A stretch of DNA of 64,000 nucleotides from Anoplolepis gracilipes (GCF_047496725.1 NC_132974.1:7864001-7928000); one strand, 5' to 3'; numbered from the stretch's first letter, positions 1 through 13,589 are shown. Notes: generated by a model from the sequence alone, not told the origin. Made by a program: numbers and translations.

Positions 1-340
1 GGTAAAGAGGGGTAGAAGGTACGCGCGCAAAGGGGTTGGTGGAAGGTTAATTGCCTCTTGTGGCGTCTCGGGGTTAAGCTATGCTTGTGGGAGTAACACT
101 TGATGGGGTTGAGTCTAGCTTCCGGAGTAAAGGGGGAAGACACACACACAGAGGGAGAGAGAGAGAGGAGAGAAGGGAGGAGACAGAATCACATCAAGGA
201 TAGCCATCTCTCCATACCAGAAGCCACGTAACCTCGATTTCCGACTTAACCTTAGCCACATCCCTTATCCTTAGTCATCCCGTGGCGGCCAGGTTAATTT
301 ACATCGCAACACATGAGCTTATCAATCTAGATTGGCTTAC
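1..340. other. Non-coding left edge, purine-rich
   Basis: This stretch is G- and A-rich. It holds a short CA tract and an interrupted GA tract near 140-180. I see no convincing coding frame or RNA gene. It would lie in the intron following the minus-strand exon candidate at 341-555. Confidence 0.5.
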
Positions 341-555
341 TCGAACTGAAAGAAGCTATCAAAAATTGTTTGCTTGGTACGATTGAAAAAACTTTGTTGG
401 TACTGGTTACGTATTGGTGTAAGCAATAGAATAATGCGCTCTATTGGTCCGCAGTTCCATCTCGCCGGATATCTTGAGAAAATTCTAAAGGACAATGCCA
501 TGTCGATAATGTCAAATACAGAAAAATCCAGTTCGTAACAATTATTGTACATTTT
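341..555 (-). CDS. Candidate internal coding exon, unrecognised
   Basis: On the minus strand a pyrimidine-rich acceptor (ends TTTTATACAG, just above 555) precedes a 71-codon open frame. The frame runs into the donor GA|GTAAGCC below 341. The exon would be 215 nt, entered in phase 0 and left in phase 2. The product starts KMYNNCYELDFSVF and includes RWNCGPIERIILLL; it has two Cys and a hydrophobic middle. I recognise no family. The neighbouring minus-strand candidate at 15716-15854 ends in phase 0, which fits, but 15 kb lies between them. Open frames of this length occur by chance here, so the main support is the pair of good splice sites. Confidence 0.25.
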
Positions 556-2127
556 CTGTATAAAACCGTAAATAAAATGTATCTATCAATTTAGCATTAC
601 TTTCGCAGCGAGTTGAAAAAAATATCAATTTTTAAATGATATATAAAATATTTCACAATTTGTAAATATGTGAGATACAGATTCTCAATTTATATTTTAA
701 TCTACACAATTTTATATAATTAAAAAAATTGAAATAATTGATCAATTTTAACACATCCAGATTTCGATTTTATTTTGCTTTAAAATATATAAAGCGAAAC
801 AAAAAAGGTAAAAAATTATTATCCACCGTGCGTGTAACACATTATAGAATAAAGAAATACAAATCGAATAACTGTGCCAGCGGCGTCTTATCGATTTCAC
901 CAAAGCACACAAAGGCGGGCTCAGAGAGATCGGATTAATTGAGAAACTTGAGGATTAAAATACACTCGTTAAGACAAACACGGGGCATGAGAGAGACGAA
1001 ATGAAAGCTTCCAATCGTTCTGAAGTGTTTGCATTACAGTTAACCGAACTTTGGATTGTTCTGATGTTTGACGTTTACTTATACTTGTGGCATGGCAAAG
1101 ATTCGTGTACCTTGAACTCTGCTTTTATTCATACGCATCGAAACCGTTGTGTGTGTAAACAATGATCACGAACGCTTGCTCGTAATAAAATTTTATCTTA
1201 CGTGCGATAATATTACTTAATAAGAATTTGAACAGTGTTAAATGCTGAAATAATCGTATAGAATCAATTTAGAAAAAGCTCTTCGACGCAAGCAAAACAA
1301 TATCCATTGACACACATTTCGTATCTAATAACCACGTGCAACGTTTGCCGCACGTGTAATTCACTATTAGCGTTTAGCGGTCGCTAACGCAACGACAATA
1401 GTCAAAATTGAACGAAAAAGGATGTGCAATGACAGAGAGACTGCGTGTTTGTTTTGTCCATTCGGAATTCCGGTCCACGCTTTAATTATTGGATCTAATT
1501 GCCGTGGATAATTTCTAGGCTTTGGTACTGCGCGAGACCGCTGGAGCGTCAACACCGAACCAAATGTAATTTCGATCCTTAAATCAAGCACCATTGATTT
1601 CGCGAAGCACGCGAGGCAATAATTGAAATGCAGAAAATACAAGCGCGATCAGCGTTTTCCGGTGTATTTCCGCGAAACGCGGTTTAATTACTTTCGCATT
1701 ACGGACGTAACGAGTACGGTGATGTTCGAATATCGCTCTCATTGCAAATGCGACTTACTCGATAACTTCCTTCTGCTTCGTTGCTGCTTCTACGTATGAC
1801 CCTTGCTTGATATAAGTATAAATACAAGTAAATATAAATATAGTTATATACACATATACATATACATGATACAATGATAAACATGCCAACGAAGGTGCCT
1901 ACGCGTACAGTAAGTAATGCGAACACGCATAACGCGATTTTATCTTTTTGTCATTTTTACTTTTTTTTTTTTTTTGAAAGATAACCCTTGAATTATATGG
2001 ATTACGTTTAAGAATTTTTGCGCTAACGCTGCGGTAGTATATCCAACCTGCTTGTGGTGAGAGGGTAGAGCCAATTTTATACATGTTCGACGATATTTAC
2101 GTACGGACGCAATTTGAAACGTGGTGT
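556..2127. other. Intron-like or intergenic sequence
   Basis: This is mixed AT-rich sequence. It contains TATA/ATAC-type low-complexity DNA near 1806-1868 and a run of 15 T at 1961-1975. Short open frames at 738-938 and, on the minus strand, at 1367-1642 and 1699-2084 lack splice signals or recognisable domains. I see no gene. Confidence 0.5.
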
Positions 2128-2147
2128 TGCGCGCGCGAACGCGCGCA
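2128..2147. repeat. GC-only perfect hairpin with CGAA loop
   Basis: TGCGCGCG, loop CGAA, CGCGCGCA: eight perfect base pairs around a four-base loop. It sits in a CpG-dense patch running to about 2210. It may simply reflect alternating CG sequence, which can also adopt Z-DNA. Confidence 0.7.
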
Positions 2148-3640
2148 CTGGCGCTGATGCGTTGCGCTCGAGGCGCAAACGTGCGCGTGCGGTCGCTCCG
2201 CGCAACGCTTTAGCGATGTAATTTCAACAACATATATATGAGCGTATGGAGTGACGCAAGAAAAATCTGGCAATTCTTCGCCTCGCCTGCGAGAAGCGGT
2301 CTCCGACTAGAGACGCCGAGATGCGGAAAGAGATCAAGCTGTCTCTGGTATAAAATGCGGGAACTTGCTAGAATAGATCCTAAGTCATTACTCTTCATGG
2401 GCGAAGATGTGCAAGATTTTCTCGCGTCACCTCGTAGACAACAAGCGTTTCGAGTATAACACGATAACGAATGTGTGAGCACTTTTCATCGACTTGATCG
2501 AACTGTACGTACGCGCGGTATGTGTGCATGCGCGCCATGCCCGCTTATGTCGCTCTGACGTTTGATTCAACTCAATGGAAACTGCCGAGTACGCGAAAGA
2601 GTATAAGGACTATCATTAATTAATTAATTGTCTTACATTTAATGCGTATACGCGATGAACGTAAAAGGAGCAATCATGTTTCATCAATATAATAACATAA
2701 TTAAGATTAAGTTAACGCGCCCGCGGTCTTGGCGCTATGAGATCGAGACCGCGGAAGGCAATTGCGAAGGAAAGATAATATTGGGCTCGAGGACGATCAC
2801 TTCTCTCGATCATATCAACGCGCCTGCAATCCCGAATGGCTGACTCGGGTAGCCGCGAGCAATTCAACGCGGCCGGCGTCGTCGTCTGCGTTCTGCGTTC
2901 TGCGTTCTGCGTTCTGCGTTCTGCGTTCTGCGTTCTGCGTACAAGTACCACTCGCTTCTTCTTCTTCTTCTTACTCTTCTTTTTCGTCTTCTTCTTCATC
3001 TCTTTCTTCCCGTTCATCTCCCGTTCCCCCGTTCTCCCTTCCATCTCTCCGCTCCTATCGTCCATCTTAATGAGGATTATGTTTATACCTCGTACTTTTT
3101 ACCAAGAGTATCCACGAGTTTGTAGAGATGTCGGTGCTTGTCCTCGAGCCTGAGGTGCGCGCCTGCTCCGTCGTAAGCTCAAGAAGCTCGAGTCTGTTCT
3201 GTACCATGACAAGCGTGTATTTCTGTTTTTTCTATGTCCTATACATCTTTCCATCCCTCATCCCCTTGCATCCATTCTTTCGTTTTCCCTTCCTCCCTGC
3301 CATCCGTTCGCCTGCCCTCCCCCCTCCCCCCTCACCCTAACTGCTGTTGAGAGTGCGCGTCGCCTCTCTTGCTAAATTAAACCATTTTCATTCGTAAACA
3401 CATACGTCACGTACAGAACTTACCCGACGATCGCGAGCGTTCTTATATGTTATATCCGCGCACCAGCATTAATCGCTTATTTATTTTTTACGTTAACGTA
3501 TATTGCCCTTCAAGAATACTCGTACCCTATCACGCCTATTTTTTTTTCCCATCCCATACACGACCGGCATACTAACTACCGTTTTAATAATACACCCGTC
3601 ACACCAGCCACGCACTGAAACTGCTATGTAATTTAACGAA
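2148..3640. other. CpG-rich block without a clear gene
   Basis: CpG-rich sequence with a C/T-rich part from about 2950 to 3340. Opposed open frames at 2238-2459 (+) and 2210-2482 (-) cover the same DNA, as expected where stop codons are rare. I see no splice-site pair, TATA box or domain motif supporting either. A heptamer tandem repeat lies inside this block. Confidence 0.45.
2885..2940 (+). repeat. Perfect heptanucleotide tandem repeat, (TCTGCGT)8
   Basis: Eight uninterrupted copies of TCTGCGT fill exactly 56 bp. Because seven is not a multiple of three, all frames cycle through the same amino-acid series, which creates spurious overlapping open frames on both strands. Absence of interruptions suggests recent expansion and probable length variation between individuals. 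Confidence 0.95.
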
Positions 3641-6020
3641 TCACTTCGCTGACGTTAAACGTAATGCGTGCGTGTTTCTAATTAATTTCCATTTTTTTTC
3701 TACATTATCAAGACGTATCTTTCTCCAAACGTCGTATATGTCAGTACCGTAACACACACGTTGTACATAGCATATATGGTACAGAGAAAATAAACTCATT
3801 TTATAACGAAAATTGTCGTTTTCTTTCCTATATGGATTCTCACCCTTCATAATATGTATAACTTTCCGCTAGGATATAAGATACAACGTTGGATTCCGAC
3901 ACTAAATTTCTACGTAAGAAAAGTCCTTGGGATGACTCGCGCAGGCAGAGAAAAGATTTGCGATGAGAAAGTAGTTACTGTCTGTGACGCTCAGAGAAAT
4001 ACCGTTAACGATAATAAAACCATCTGTTGTTTGGTGAATTAATTTCATGTGTATACTTACAAATAATTTAGTGAATATTTAACAAGTACATTGTTAATGA
4101 TCATAGAATAATCAGTACAACAAATCCAATATTAAAATTATTCGAAAAAATTATCTATTCAATATTTTGTTGCAGGAAACATAAAATTAATTAATAATTA
4201 TTTTTTCAGCAGAAATATGGTGAAAATAAATTGGTAAATATTCGCACACATATGGATGATAATAACACTATATATAGTGTTCTATAATACTATAATACTA
4301 TAATACTATAATACTATGATAAACTAACTAGAAAGTATTTTTAATCATGGTAAATAATTTGTCTCATATTTTATATGCGACTAATAAATTTTATCTCTTT
4401 CAAATAATATATTTCATAATATAAAATCTCAAAATAAAAAGAAAATATTAATATAACTTTTCTTTTATTACTAAGGACAATTGTTGTATTCAAATAAAAT
4501 AAACAATTGATTTTACAACATTTAATATATTATATAAACATCATAAATACAAACATCAAAAAAGAAATAAACGTTTGTTAGAGTATTATATTTAATTATT
4601 CTCCTCTTCCCCCTTTGGATAAAAACACGCATACACACTCTCAAAAAATTTATTTTTTTTATGTAGCTAAGAAATGTAGTCACATTACTGTACATTATAT
4701 TTCATGCAACGTAACAAGTAATTTCAAAATGAGATACCTCAAATTTGAAATTCGTGTACATAGTTAGCTTATGATAGCAATGCAACAATAACTAACAATC
4801 GATATTTCATACATGTATGTACATGACTAAGCTGCCCATAGATTATACATTCTGTTAACAACGATCAAGAGTTTGAACAACATAATGGCCGCAGGCATTC
4901 ACTAAACTCTGCTGACCAATGAAAATTAAATCTCTTCGTGACGGTTAAAGTTTCGAGCGCAAAATGGTTTGTATCAGAAAAGAGAACTCGCGCGGGTAAA
5001 GAGGAACGCGACGCGAGAATATAAGGTGGATCGTGCTGCACGAGCGAAAAGTAGACCATGTAAATGTACAAGATCACTAGTTTCCAGTCTCCGTTAGTTC
5101 ACTTCTACGATGCGCGATTCAATAAGCGTGAGAATCTTGTCAAGTGGTAGCGAGGAAAATATTAGAAGAATATTTAATAAGAGGATATTAATAGCCAATG
5201 TTTAGCTAAACTATTACAAAAAAATATTTTTTTTTCAAATAGAGAAAAACACAACTATCATGTAAATACATATACGAAAGTGTTAGTGTTATATTAGTAA
5301 TTTCATAAAAATGAGAAATTGAATTATAAAAACTTTGATTCTCTCTTTTTTTTTCCAAAGATAATATTTATTTTATTAATATTTGAACCTACAATATTTA
5401 AACACTTTTTATTAATTTTTATCTTTTTATGATCATTAAAATACCATATTTTTTAGATACATAAAGAAAATTTCAAAAAATATATCCTTACGAATCATTT
5501 TCACAAGCATGACACAGTAAAAAGTAAAATCGAGAATTTGAAGGAGTATAGAAAATTGTATGTGTGCAAGGGAAGAATGAATGCAAGGTACACAGAGTTG
5601 GAGCAATCGGCTATCTATTTAATCGTATTCCGTTGTACACACAGTCAAGTATATGTTAAAAGCAATGGGAAACTTTATTCCGCGCTATTTTACATAGTCT
5701 CGCCCATCTAGCGTAACATCGCTTCTCTTTCGCAGCGATGCGCGACGGCAACGAAAAAGAAGAATAGGTATATACTTTCTCATCTGGAAATCGTACCGCC
5801 GCTAGAGTTTTAAGGCAAACTCCGAGATTACCAGCGTCTGGCTCCCTCCAATCGAAGCGCTTCGCCAGGATGCAATTTATCGCGCATAAAACGAGAGCGT
5901 AAGTTGCCCAGGTACGATTTGGCGAGTCCGTTCGGTTGGCTATGTTAATGAACCGGATCGAGATAATGCCACGCGATGCTCCTCTAGTTTACGATTCTGC
6001 CGACGCGGCCGGAAGCACGG
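3641..6020. other. AT-rich DNA without a supported gene
   Basis: AT-rich to about 5650, then turning CpG-rich. There is a minus-strand open frame at 4865-5077 with no splice support. The stretch 5830-5920 has good donor-like strings (GAGAGC|GTAAGT and CCCAG|GTACGA) but no acceptor or domain that makes an exon convincing. Confidence 0.45.
4265..4314. repeat. 16-bp palindrome followed by (TATAATAC)4
   Basis: ACACTATATATAGTGT at 4265-4280 is a perfect palindrome. It is followed within two bases by four perfect copies of TATAATAC (4283-4314). Both are AT-rich simple-sequence structures with no coding meaning visible. Confidence 0.9.
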
Positions 6021-6056
6021 TATATAGCTATCGGGTGACAAGCATAGCCCAGTGTT
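6021..6056 (+). promoter_or_regulatory. Candidate core promoter: TATA box plus initiator
   Basis: TATATAG at 6021-6027 lies 30 bp upstream of CCAGTG, whose A at 6051 fits the arthropod initiator TCAGT except at the first base. The spacing is what RNA polymerase II promoters use. The surrounding block from about 5900 to 6600 is CpG-rich. I see no DPE at +28. The match is short and could be chance. Confidence 0.3.
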
Positions 6057-6245
6057 ATCGACCCGAGGCTCGCCGCTCGTTCGCAAGTAGAAACGGAAGA
6101 AGCAGCGAGAGAGCGTTAGTTTGGTGGCATAAAAGTTCCGATAGATTCCCGGTATTTTCCGGATATTTCCTCTCGACAAGGGGTTGCCGTCTTCGTCGTC
6201 GTCGCGCGATAACGGAGTTGCGTCGCAGATATCAAACGCCTCGGT
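6051..6245 (+). other. Possible untranslated first exon
   Basis: If transcription starts at 6051, the first good donor downstream is CGGTC|GTAAGATT at 6246, giving a leader exon of about 195 nt. An open frame runs from 5936 through this region and meets its stop only at that donor (TAA inside GTAAGA), then stays open again to 6601. A coding exon is therefore an alternative reading. Neither the sequence before nor after the stop resembles a family I know. No downstream partner exon could be assigned. Confidence 0.22.
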
Positions 6246-6830
6246 CGTAAGATTTTCTTTGGTATGTGACGTGCGGACGGGGAGACGACGGTGGCAGAAC
6301 TTCCGGCAACACATTCGCCAGCGGAGAGAAGAAGGCAGTCGGCAATCTATATACAGATGCGAGTGAGGAAGAAAAATGGAGAATAGGATTGTACGAGAAC
6401 ACGGATGTACTACATACGTACGACGGTTCTCGAATCTCTGGCTGGAGCGCCGAAGATTCGTTTTTCACCGTGGCGACATTGTGTCGCTGCGGAACATTAC
6501 GTTGTGTTTATTCTGCCGTGGAAAGATGTCACAGAGTGATGTCGCATACGTCGGTATATGTAACGATCACGCGGACATATCCATTTACTGATCAATTATA
6601 AATTTATACGCCTGATTATATCCATACGCGTCGATCGGTCGTAAAGCTAACGTTGCATTCTGATTAAAAGTTTTACGCATCGTTTTCACGGTGAATCGAT
6701 GTGAAATAGAAAATTGTTTTGTTTACTATCGATGTCGTATAATGTGCATACTTTGTATTTGATAAAAGAGTATTTTTCGCAAAACGTAAATATTATAATA
6801 ATATCCATTAACATTTAAGAATTGTCAGCA

Positions 6831-6856
6831 ATCGTTTATCAATAGTGATAAACGAT
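6831..6856. repeat. Perfect 10-bp inverted repeat, 6-nt loop
   Basis: ATCGTTTATC, loop AATAGT, GATAAACGAT. The arms are perfect, but too short for a microRNA precursor. Confidence 0.85.
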
Positions 6857-8186
6857 AAAAATTATAAAACGTGTTAAGTAATAATAATTATAACGATATC
6901 AATTAATCCAAGAACAATCCACAAAGGAATTCGTAGTAATATTTAATAAACGACGTAAAACGCGCTAAAAACTGAAAGATGTCTCATTGTCAGTAATTAG
7001 AAATCGCGTTCTATTCCAACCGAATAATAAACCAGCAGAAAAGTGACGTGCACACGAGATCATCAGTCACTGCGTCATCGTGAATGAGAAACGCCGACTA
7101 TAAGACGTTCACCTGAAGCCATTTGTCAAAAGTCGAGACAATCCTATCGAAGTGTCTCTCCGAAATTATCTTCCGGCGGCGCCGGACCCACGGGATTCCG
7201 GACAATCTGTCCCGGTCGAATTATCCAACATTAACCCTCGGGTTATCGATCTGCCAATTCCACTGTTCGCTACTTCGCGGCAGTCCATTCCCAATCCTCA
7301 TGCGATTTCGACGAAATATCTCTTTTTGCTCTCTCTCAAAGTAGATGCTTTCACAGCCAAGGTTTTCTTTCCGCCGTTTTACAAGTCACCCTGTTCCTAG
7401 TAAAAACATACTCAGATTCTTCCCTACAAAAATGTAACAATTGAATTATACTAACAATGATCTAAAGTATGGTCCGAGTCGTTAAACACATTTGATCTTA
7501 AATTCATAGTCTATAAATGTTTCGATGTCTCTTTTAAATGCTTGGTTCTAGTCGTACATCTCATTGTCAGTACGCATTTCAAAGATATAGCCCAATAAAT
7601 ACATCGTAATTCCTTACGATTTTGTGTCTCTTCTTCTCCACTTCTCTATATACCATTATACGCTGATATACGCGCGCAATCCACTTAAAGTTCGTCTCTC
7701 GTTCGGTCGCATCGAAAGTTGTAAACCAAATCGGAATGTGCATCGAGCGATCAAGGAAAGTGGCGGCGGAGTAAATAGCGGGGTGGTTTTGCCATCGGAA
7801 TGTCGATGCCGGGATCGGCAAGGAAATCGGAGTAGTGCGACTACCTCGAATGACAGAGTTGCCTCGCTCGTCTTAGCTACGGTTGTGCTTGGGTTAGGTG
7901 AGGATTGTAGCGCGGCATTCAGGCAAGAAAAGACGACAAGCAAAACGAATGGAGATGTAACAAGAAATGAGAGCGAAATCTGGCACATGAAAGGCAACCA
8001 AGAAAAACAGATAAAAAAAAATTGTACGTGACGGTGAATCAAAACGATCAACGACATACATGTACAGATGATCATATACTTTGCTATTTGCTTTGAATCT
8101 TTTGAAAACCGCACATTTACTTTTTCACAGGCTATGGATAATATACTATGGAATGTTGCAACTACTCAAATTACTTTGCTCGCGAG

Positions 8187-8200
8187 AAATAAATAAATAA

Positions 8201-8234
<34 letters not shown>
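8187..8234. repeat. (AAAT)n/(AT)n microsatellite
   Basis: About five AAAT units grade into a pure AT dinucleotide run of about 30 bp. Confidence 0.95.
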
Positions 8235-8237
<3 letters not shown>

Positions 8238-11200
8238 TATGTTTTTTTTCACTAAATTATATGAAAAGATGTAACATCTGTATACATCAAATGTAAAAAA
8301 ATAAAAAAAGAAAGATTACATAATAACAGTATACAATTATATACTTATTAATTGTTAATAAAATATCAAAATCTTTAGTAGTAACATTTATATATAAAAA
8401 TAATTCAATATATTATAATGAGCATAATTTAATAAATATTTATAAATAGTGTTTTAATAATAATATGAGAAAAATAATAACGTGAGAAAATGAATACTCA
8501 CAATATCAAAAATTGAAATTGATACTGCTACTAAAATAACATAAATGTAGCACGTTGTATTCAAATCAGATAGATATTGTTACACATCTGATGCATATAA
8601 CAGCAAAGGAAAAAAAATGGCTAAATGGCTTTGAAAACAAAAGCAAAAGCTAGTCTGTTGTTAGAGCCTTCATTCGCATGGCACAAACTAACAGAATAAT
8701 ACTCAGTTTCTTTCTGCGATACGCTGGATAATGTCAAAACGTAACGAATGGCCTGCGCTGTCGGGTAAACTCAATGAAAACACTTTTCTGTTTTCAATAT
8801 CCTTTGCTGGTTCAACATTTCACCAATTACCTTCGATGCATCGAACTATTTTCTTGCATTTTTTGTGTTACTCTAAGCTAGTAACGCGATATCATTCTCC
8901 GATATCAAAAAGAAACACGTGTACACGATACATATCAAATACATGTACAAAATATTATATCGAAGAAAAAATTAATATATTTCAAACACGTAAATAAAAT
9001 AGCAATTGTGACATTTTATTTCATTTCATTACTTATGCGTGTCCTTGTTTAATTAGATTCACAGGCAATATAAACATATGAAAGATTCTACATCTCCTTT
9101 CGCTTCAAGCTTCATAAACTCTTAGATTAATTTTTCTTCTCCACCACTTATGCATATCTTTCGTCGTATCCTTCTCGTCCGCTTTTCGCTCGAACATCTA
9201 CCTTCGTCTTCCAGTCATTCTTCCAAGAGCCAATCCGTCCGACTTCTCGCCGCACTCGTGAGTCTCAAGTATTCTACCGATTGCAGCTACGCAAGCCTTA
9301 CTCAGAAAGGCCTCTTCGTTTGTTCCTTGACTGGAAATAGTCTCGTCGAATTCAGCGTGCTCTTCTAACTTAATGCGATAAAATCGTATCAGGAAGTACT
9401 TGGATAACCAAACAGTGATTGCAAAAGAGAGACTCAGACGTATTATTTTCTCACTACGCTTAGCCATTCAAACGATGATCCGGTACGTCAACAAGACACT
9501 AACAAAATACTTGGATAAAAGATCATTCCTCGCCAATCGCAACTATCTCTGTCGCAACTGTCTCTGTCGTACGAGCGTGTTTGTTCATTGCAACTAAAAG
9601 TAAGTAGGTTTTCATCAGCATTCACATTGTCTATGAGGTGGAAGTAAGAACGCCATTCGAACTTTATTCGGACGTATAGCCGCACTCACAGCCAATTATG
9701 CTAATGGTTGGTTCAAACTCTTACGAAATTAAATTGGTTTCGCAGACAGCCAATTTCAACTTGCCGACTTTCGAGAATCCCGCGTGGTTTAATGTAAACT
9801 GCCATCTACTATTCGCGATGGTATATAGTAGTTAACAGACTAATTATGAGATCGCTTTACCAGCTATAAATTTCGATATCTCCCGTTGTACCTGCCACTG
9901 TTTATTAATTACCATTAAATCGCTACATACAAGCCGTACATTATCACTAATAATCTATTAATTGCTCTTAATCTATCTATGCCTTTTACACATCTATTCT
10001 CTAATACGGTAATACGATGTCATTAAGTAATTAAATAATCTTCTGGAAATTATATTTTATTTATAAACATTTCTGCATCATATTTTTCTTTTTTTAAATA
10101 ATGCAATCTCACTGTAATGCGTCCCATTATGAAATAAATGCATATATTTGCCTTATTAAATGCAAACTATTTTTCTTGAACGAAAACGAATGATTATTCA
10201 GTTGATACCGCGCTGGGATAATACAATTAATATTTCAGTAACATCTCTGAACAATTCGTGACAATTAGTATTTTAAGCTTTTATTAGAGATCGGAACATC
10301 TTCGAGAGACTATTTCTGCAGCAACTGATTTCCCATGGGATATTAATCCTATTCTGGAATAGCAACTTTTTATTACCAACTAAAGAGCATCAGCTTACAG
10401 TAGATTACAAATAAAACCTTTTTATGTTATATTTGTACTATGTAAATTAATTATACGTAACTGTCATTATTAATAGTTTAATATTTAATTAAGTTTTACG
10501 GAGTATTAACTTACATATACACACTTTATCACAAATTACGAGTTAAATATTATTTTATAGATAAAATAGTAAAAAATTGTCGTTGTACGTAATTTTTTTC
10601 ACTATTGAAGAAATTATTCAATTTTTATTATTCTAACAGAATAAACTTTTTGTTAATAAAATAAATATATATTCATAACACGTATATATTTTAATTTAAG
10701 ATATTACACTTTAAACATTTTAAAGTTTATTGTACCTGTTCCATGAAACAAAGCGTTAGAATCCTTGTAAAACATAATTCGGAAAACAAATATGATTTTC
10801 GAAGACGCAAACTCACGCTGTCGCATTAAATGAGTTGCCAGTTATGATCGCCTAAAGTTCCCGCATAGGCACGCTCCACGCGAAACTTCGTTCCCTTCTT
10901 CAACGAATTATGCAAATCTCGAAGCTGTTGCTATCCGCTGTGCGGCTGTCGATCTTGCTTCTTTTTTAAACCAGCATTGTTGAAGGCGCAAACATCTTTA
11001 TTCGTCAACGAGATACAAAAAAGAACGATAAACTTCTTTTAAGGAAGGAAAAATACTAAAGAAATTTGTAACTTTGTTTTCTAAAATAAAATGAATTTTC
11101 GTTATAATTTCAATTACAATTTTAAAATCCATTGTTTCTCGTCGTTATCTACGAGGGTCTTAATTTTATAATCTATTGTATAAAAATAATGAATATAATT

Positions 11201-13210
11201 CTTTTACATAAAAAGCACAACAAGATTATAACATTATAATTTATCAGAGTGAGATGCGTACGATGTGTAATATAAATGCATATTTTTATCGTCAAATAAA
11301 AGACTAAAAAATCTAGCATTCTCGATAACGACCGAAACATCGAAAAGGCAATTCCAATCGTTACTTTTGATCGCGATGGGACCATTGGATCGACCAACGA
11401 TACTCTTTCGATTGCGGCGCACTCGGACCTATGACGTAGCCGCTTTAATAAACGGTGATCATATCGGTGAACAATATCCGCATGGAATATAAAGAAACAT
11501 GTATGCGTAGTTGTAACGTTGGCCGCGCTGGTAAGAATTATGTAATTGCCAAACAGCGGGGAGTACGATAATGACACATAGGCCAATGATAACATTCCGT
11601 TTCAACGGACTGTCGACCGTTCGTGGATGGCTGGGCGGTATATACCGGTCAGTGAATGCATGGACGAGGAGAAGGGACGAGCAGGATGAGAGAGGGCGAA
11701 GGGATGAGCATAGAGCATGGCTCAGGGGAGAGTAAAAGAGCGACGTACAGGGGTGGTACAGGGGTGGCTGAAAGCGGAACGGAGGCCCCGTAAACGTGCA
11801 AGCGCCAATGCAGCATAACGACACAGCCAAATGGTTCGACCATTACCGCGCCAATATTACCTGCTCAACTGAATTATTGTGTCGAGCGGTCGCGCGAAAT
11901 ATCTGGCATCGATATTGAATCGGTGTGGTGGCCGACTGGCGCGTTCGAGGAAGGAGAGAGAATAAAGAGGGCGAAACGGGAGTATACGGCAGCAGAGAGC
12001 AAAAAAAAAAAGCCTGGTGGAGAGAAAAAAAAGGTAAAATAAAAAAGTTGACTTTAACGAGAATGGATCTTCGCAGAACAAAAGCCCAATTTTATAGAAT
12101 AACTTTCAATAAATTCTATTCTCGAATAATGGCGTCGATAAGCGAAAAAGAATAAACGCGGAGAGCGCGTTATCGTTCACGTTCTTTGGGTTCTTTGTCT
12201 TCTGCCACCTTAATTATTGGCCATATAATTATATCAAATAAATTATATCAAATAAATTACCGGCAGTCTCGTTCGATAAACTGTTTCTGGTAAACGATGA
12301 TAATTCATTTTGTTTTACACCGAGAGAAATGTTCTTGCAGTTTGTCGTTCTGTTTACGCACATTATCTCGTTCGGTAAAAGTTAAAATTAACAAAACGAT
12401 CGAATAGAAACGAGAAAATAATATCGTTGCGAACTTAAAACGTTTACCGTTCGGTTAATTTTCACGAATCGAAGTGAAATGAATTCAGCAAATAGACACA
12501 CAGGAGAAGAATAAATAAAAAGCGTTCTCTGGCGTGACTAAAACAAAATAGGATTAAATATTCTGGCACGTCAGTTCAGTCCATTAACGCAACGATGCAT
12601 GGACGATTTTTCATATCAATTTCGCGGACGCTTTTCGAGACTACGTTCGGCAAATGGTTGCGGCTCTAAACGATGAATCGTACAGAAATCAGATTACTTA
12701 TAATGCATAATCATTTTTATGGTGTGATATTAAAATTATTTGGTAGAACGCAATGACATATACTAAGCCTCGATAGAAAATATAGCTATTTATTATAGCT
12801 TGCATGCAAATTTTCGCTAATGTTCATCGAATTCATTTTAGAGAGACCCATCAATTAAAGTTGTTGGTATGGCTGGGACAAGCGCACCGAATAACAGCTC
12901 TCCATTTCGAGAACAGATAGTGACGATTATTTGTTGTCATTATCACGTACTGCAAACGAGAACTGTTTGTCAATTTTCACATTTTTGTACATGATGCGTG
13001 AAGAGCGCTTAAAACAACCAGTTCACAAAAAAAGAGTAAATTACAATTAACGTCATTGATCAATTTATTTTCATTATATTATAATAGTTTATTATATTAC
13101 AATTATGTTATGTAAATCTTTTATAATTACTGTAATTGTACTAGATTTATATTATTTATTATGTTGTAGTGATAAAATAATCCTTTTGATATTTTATTAT
13201 GTATTTGTAC

Positions 13211-13214
<4 letters not shown>

Positions 13215-13282
<68 letters not shown>
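13215..13282 (+). repeat. (GA)34 microsatellite
   Basis: A pure 68-bp GA run. It is read as RE repeats in the open frame that crosses it, which is not a real gene. GA runs of this kind are potential binding sites for GAGA-type factors in insects, but here nothing else marks a promoter. Confidence 0.97.
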
Positions 13283-13287
<5 letters not shown>

Positions 13288-13589
13288 AAGAAAAAGATAA
13301 AAGAGAAAAAATAAGATAAATAATATAATATACTTTTATATAATTCTGGGAAAAATAAAAATTTGTTTTTAAGAAATTATGGAATTTTATAAAAAAAATT
13401 AGTTGGCTAAAAAATCCTAGATTATCAGTCTCGCAAAATCTTCTATAATCTATAGAATAATGTCACAAGTAATAAATGCATTCTATTATTTCCACTGAAC
13501 ATATATTTATCAAATACATTTTAAATATTTCATTAAACTATGTGACAAATACATATGACGCGTTGATTTAATAAATTTATACAAAATGG

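Larger units (their letters stand above)
6257..13214. other. Long stretch with no supported gene
   Basis: To 6601 the plus strand stays open in two frames, with no splice or domain support. Overlapping open frames on both strands at 7624-8114 (135 and 152 codons) and on the minus strand at 11173-11830 are hydrophobic or low-complexity. They show no domain, splice pair or promoter and look like chance. The rest is AT-rich with occasional CpG patches. A short hairpin and an (AAAT)n/(AT)n tract are listed separately. Near 9537-9572 a 16-bp segment containing GCAACT and CTCTGTC is directly duplicated. Confidence 0.5.

Noticed and set aside
4887..4900. Minus-strand AATGCCTGCGGC, reading Asn-Ala-Cys-Gly as in a GATA C-finger
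   Set aside because: No CX2C pair lies 17 residues before it in that frame; chance match.
5834..5898. Open stretch between ATTACCAG and GAGAGC|GTAAGT on the plus strand
   Set aside because: Two frames are open over only 63 bp and the acceptor is poor.
7656..8114. 152-codon hydrophobic frame on the minus strand
   Set aside because: Opposite strand is also open, no domain, splice pair or promoter; consistent with chance.
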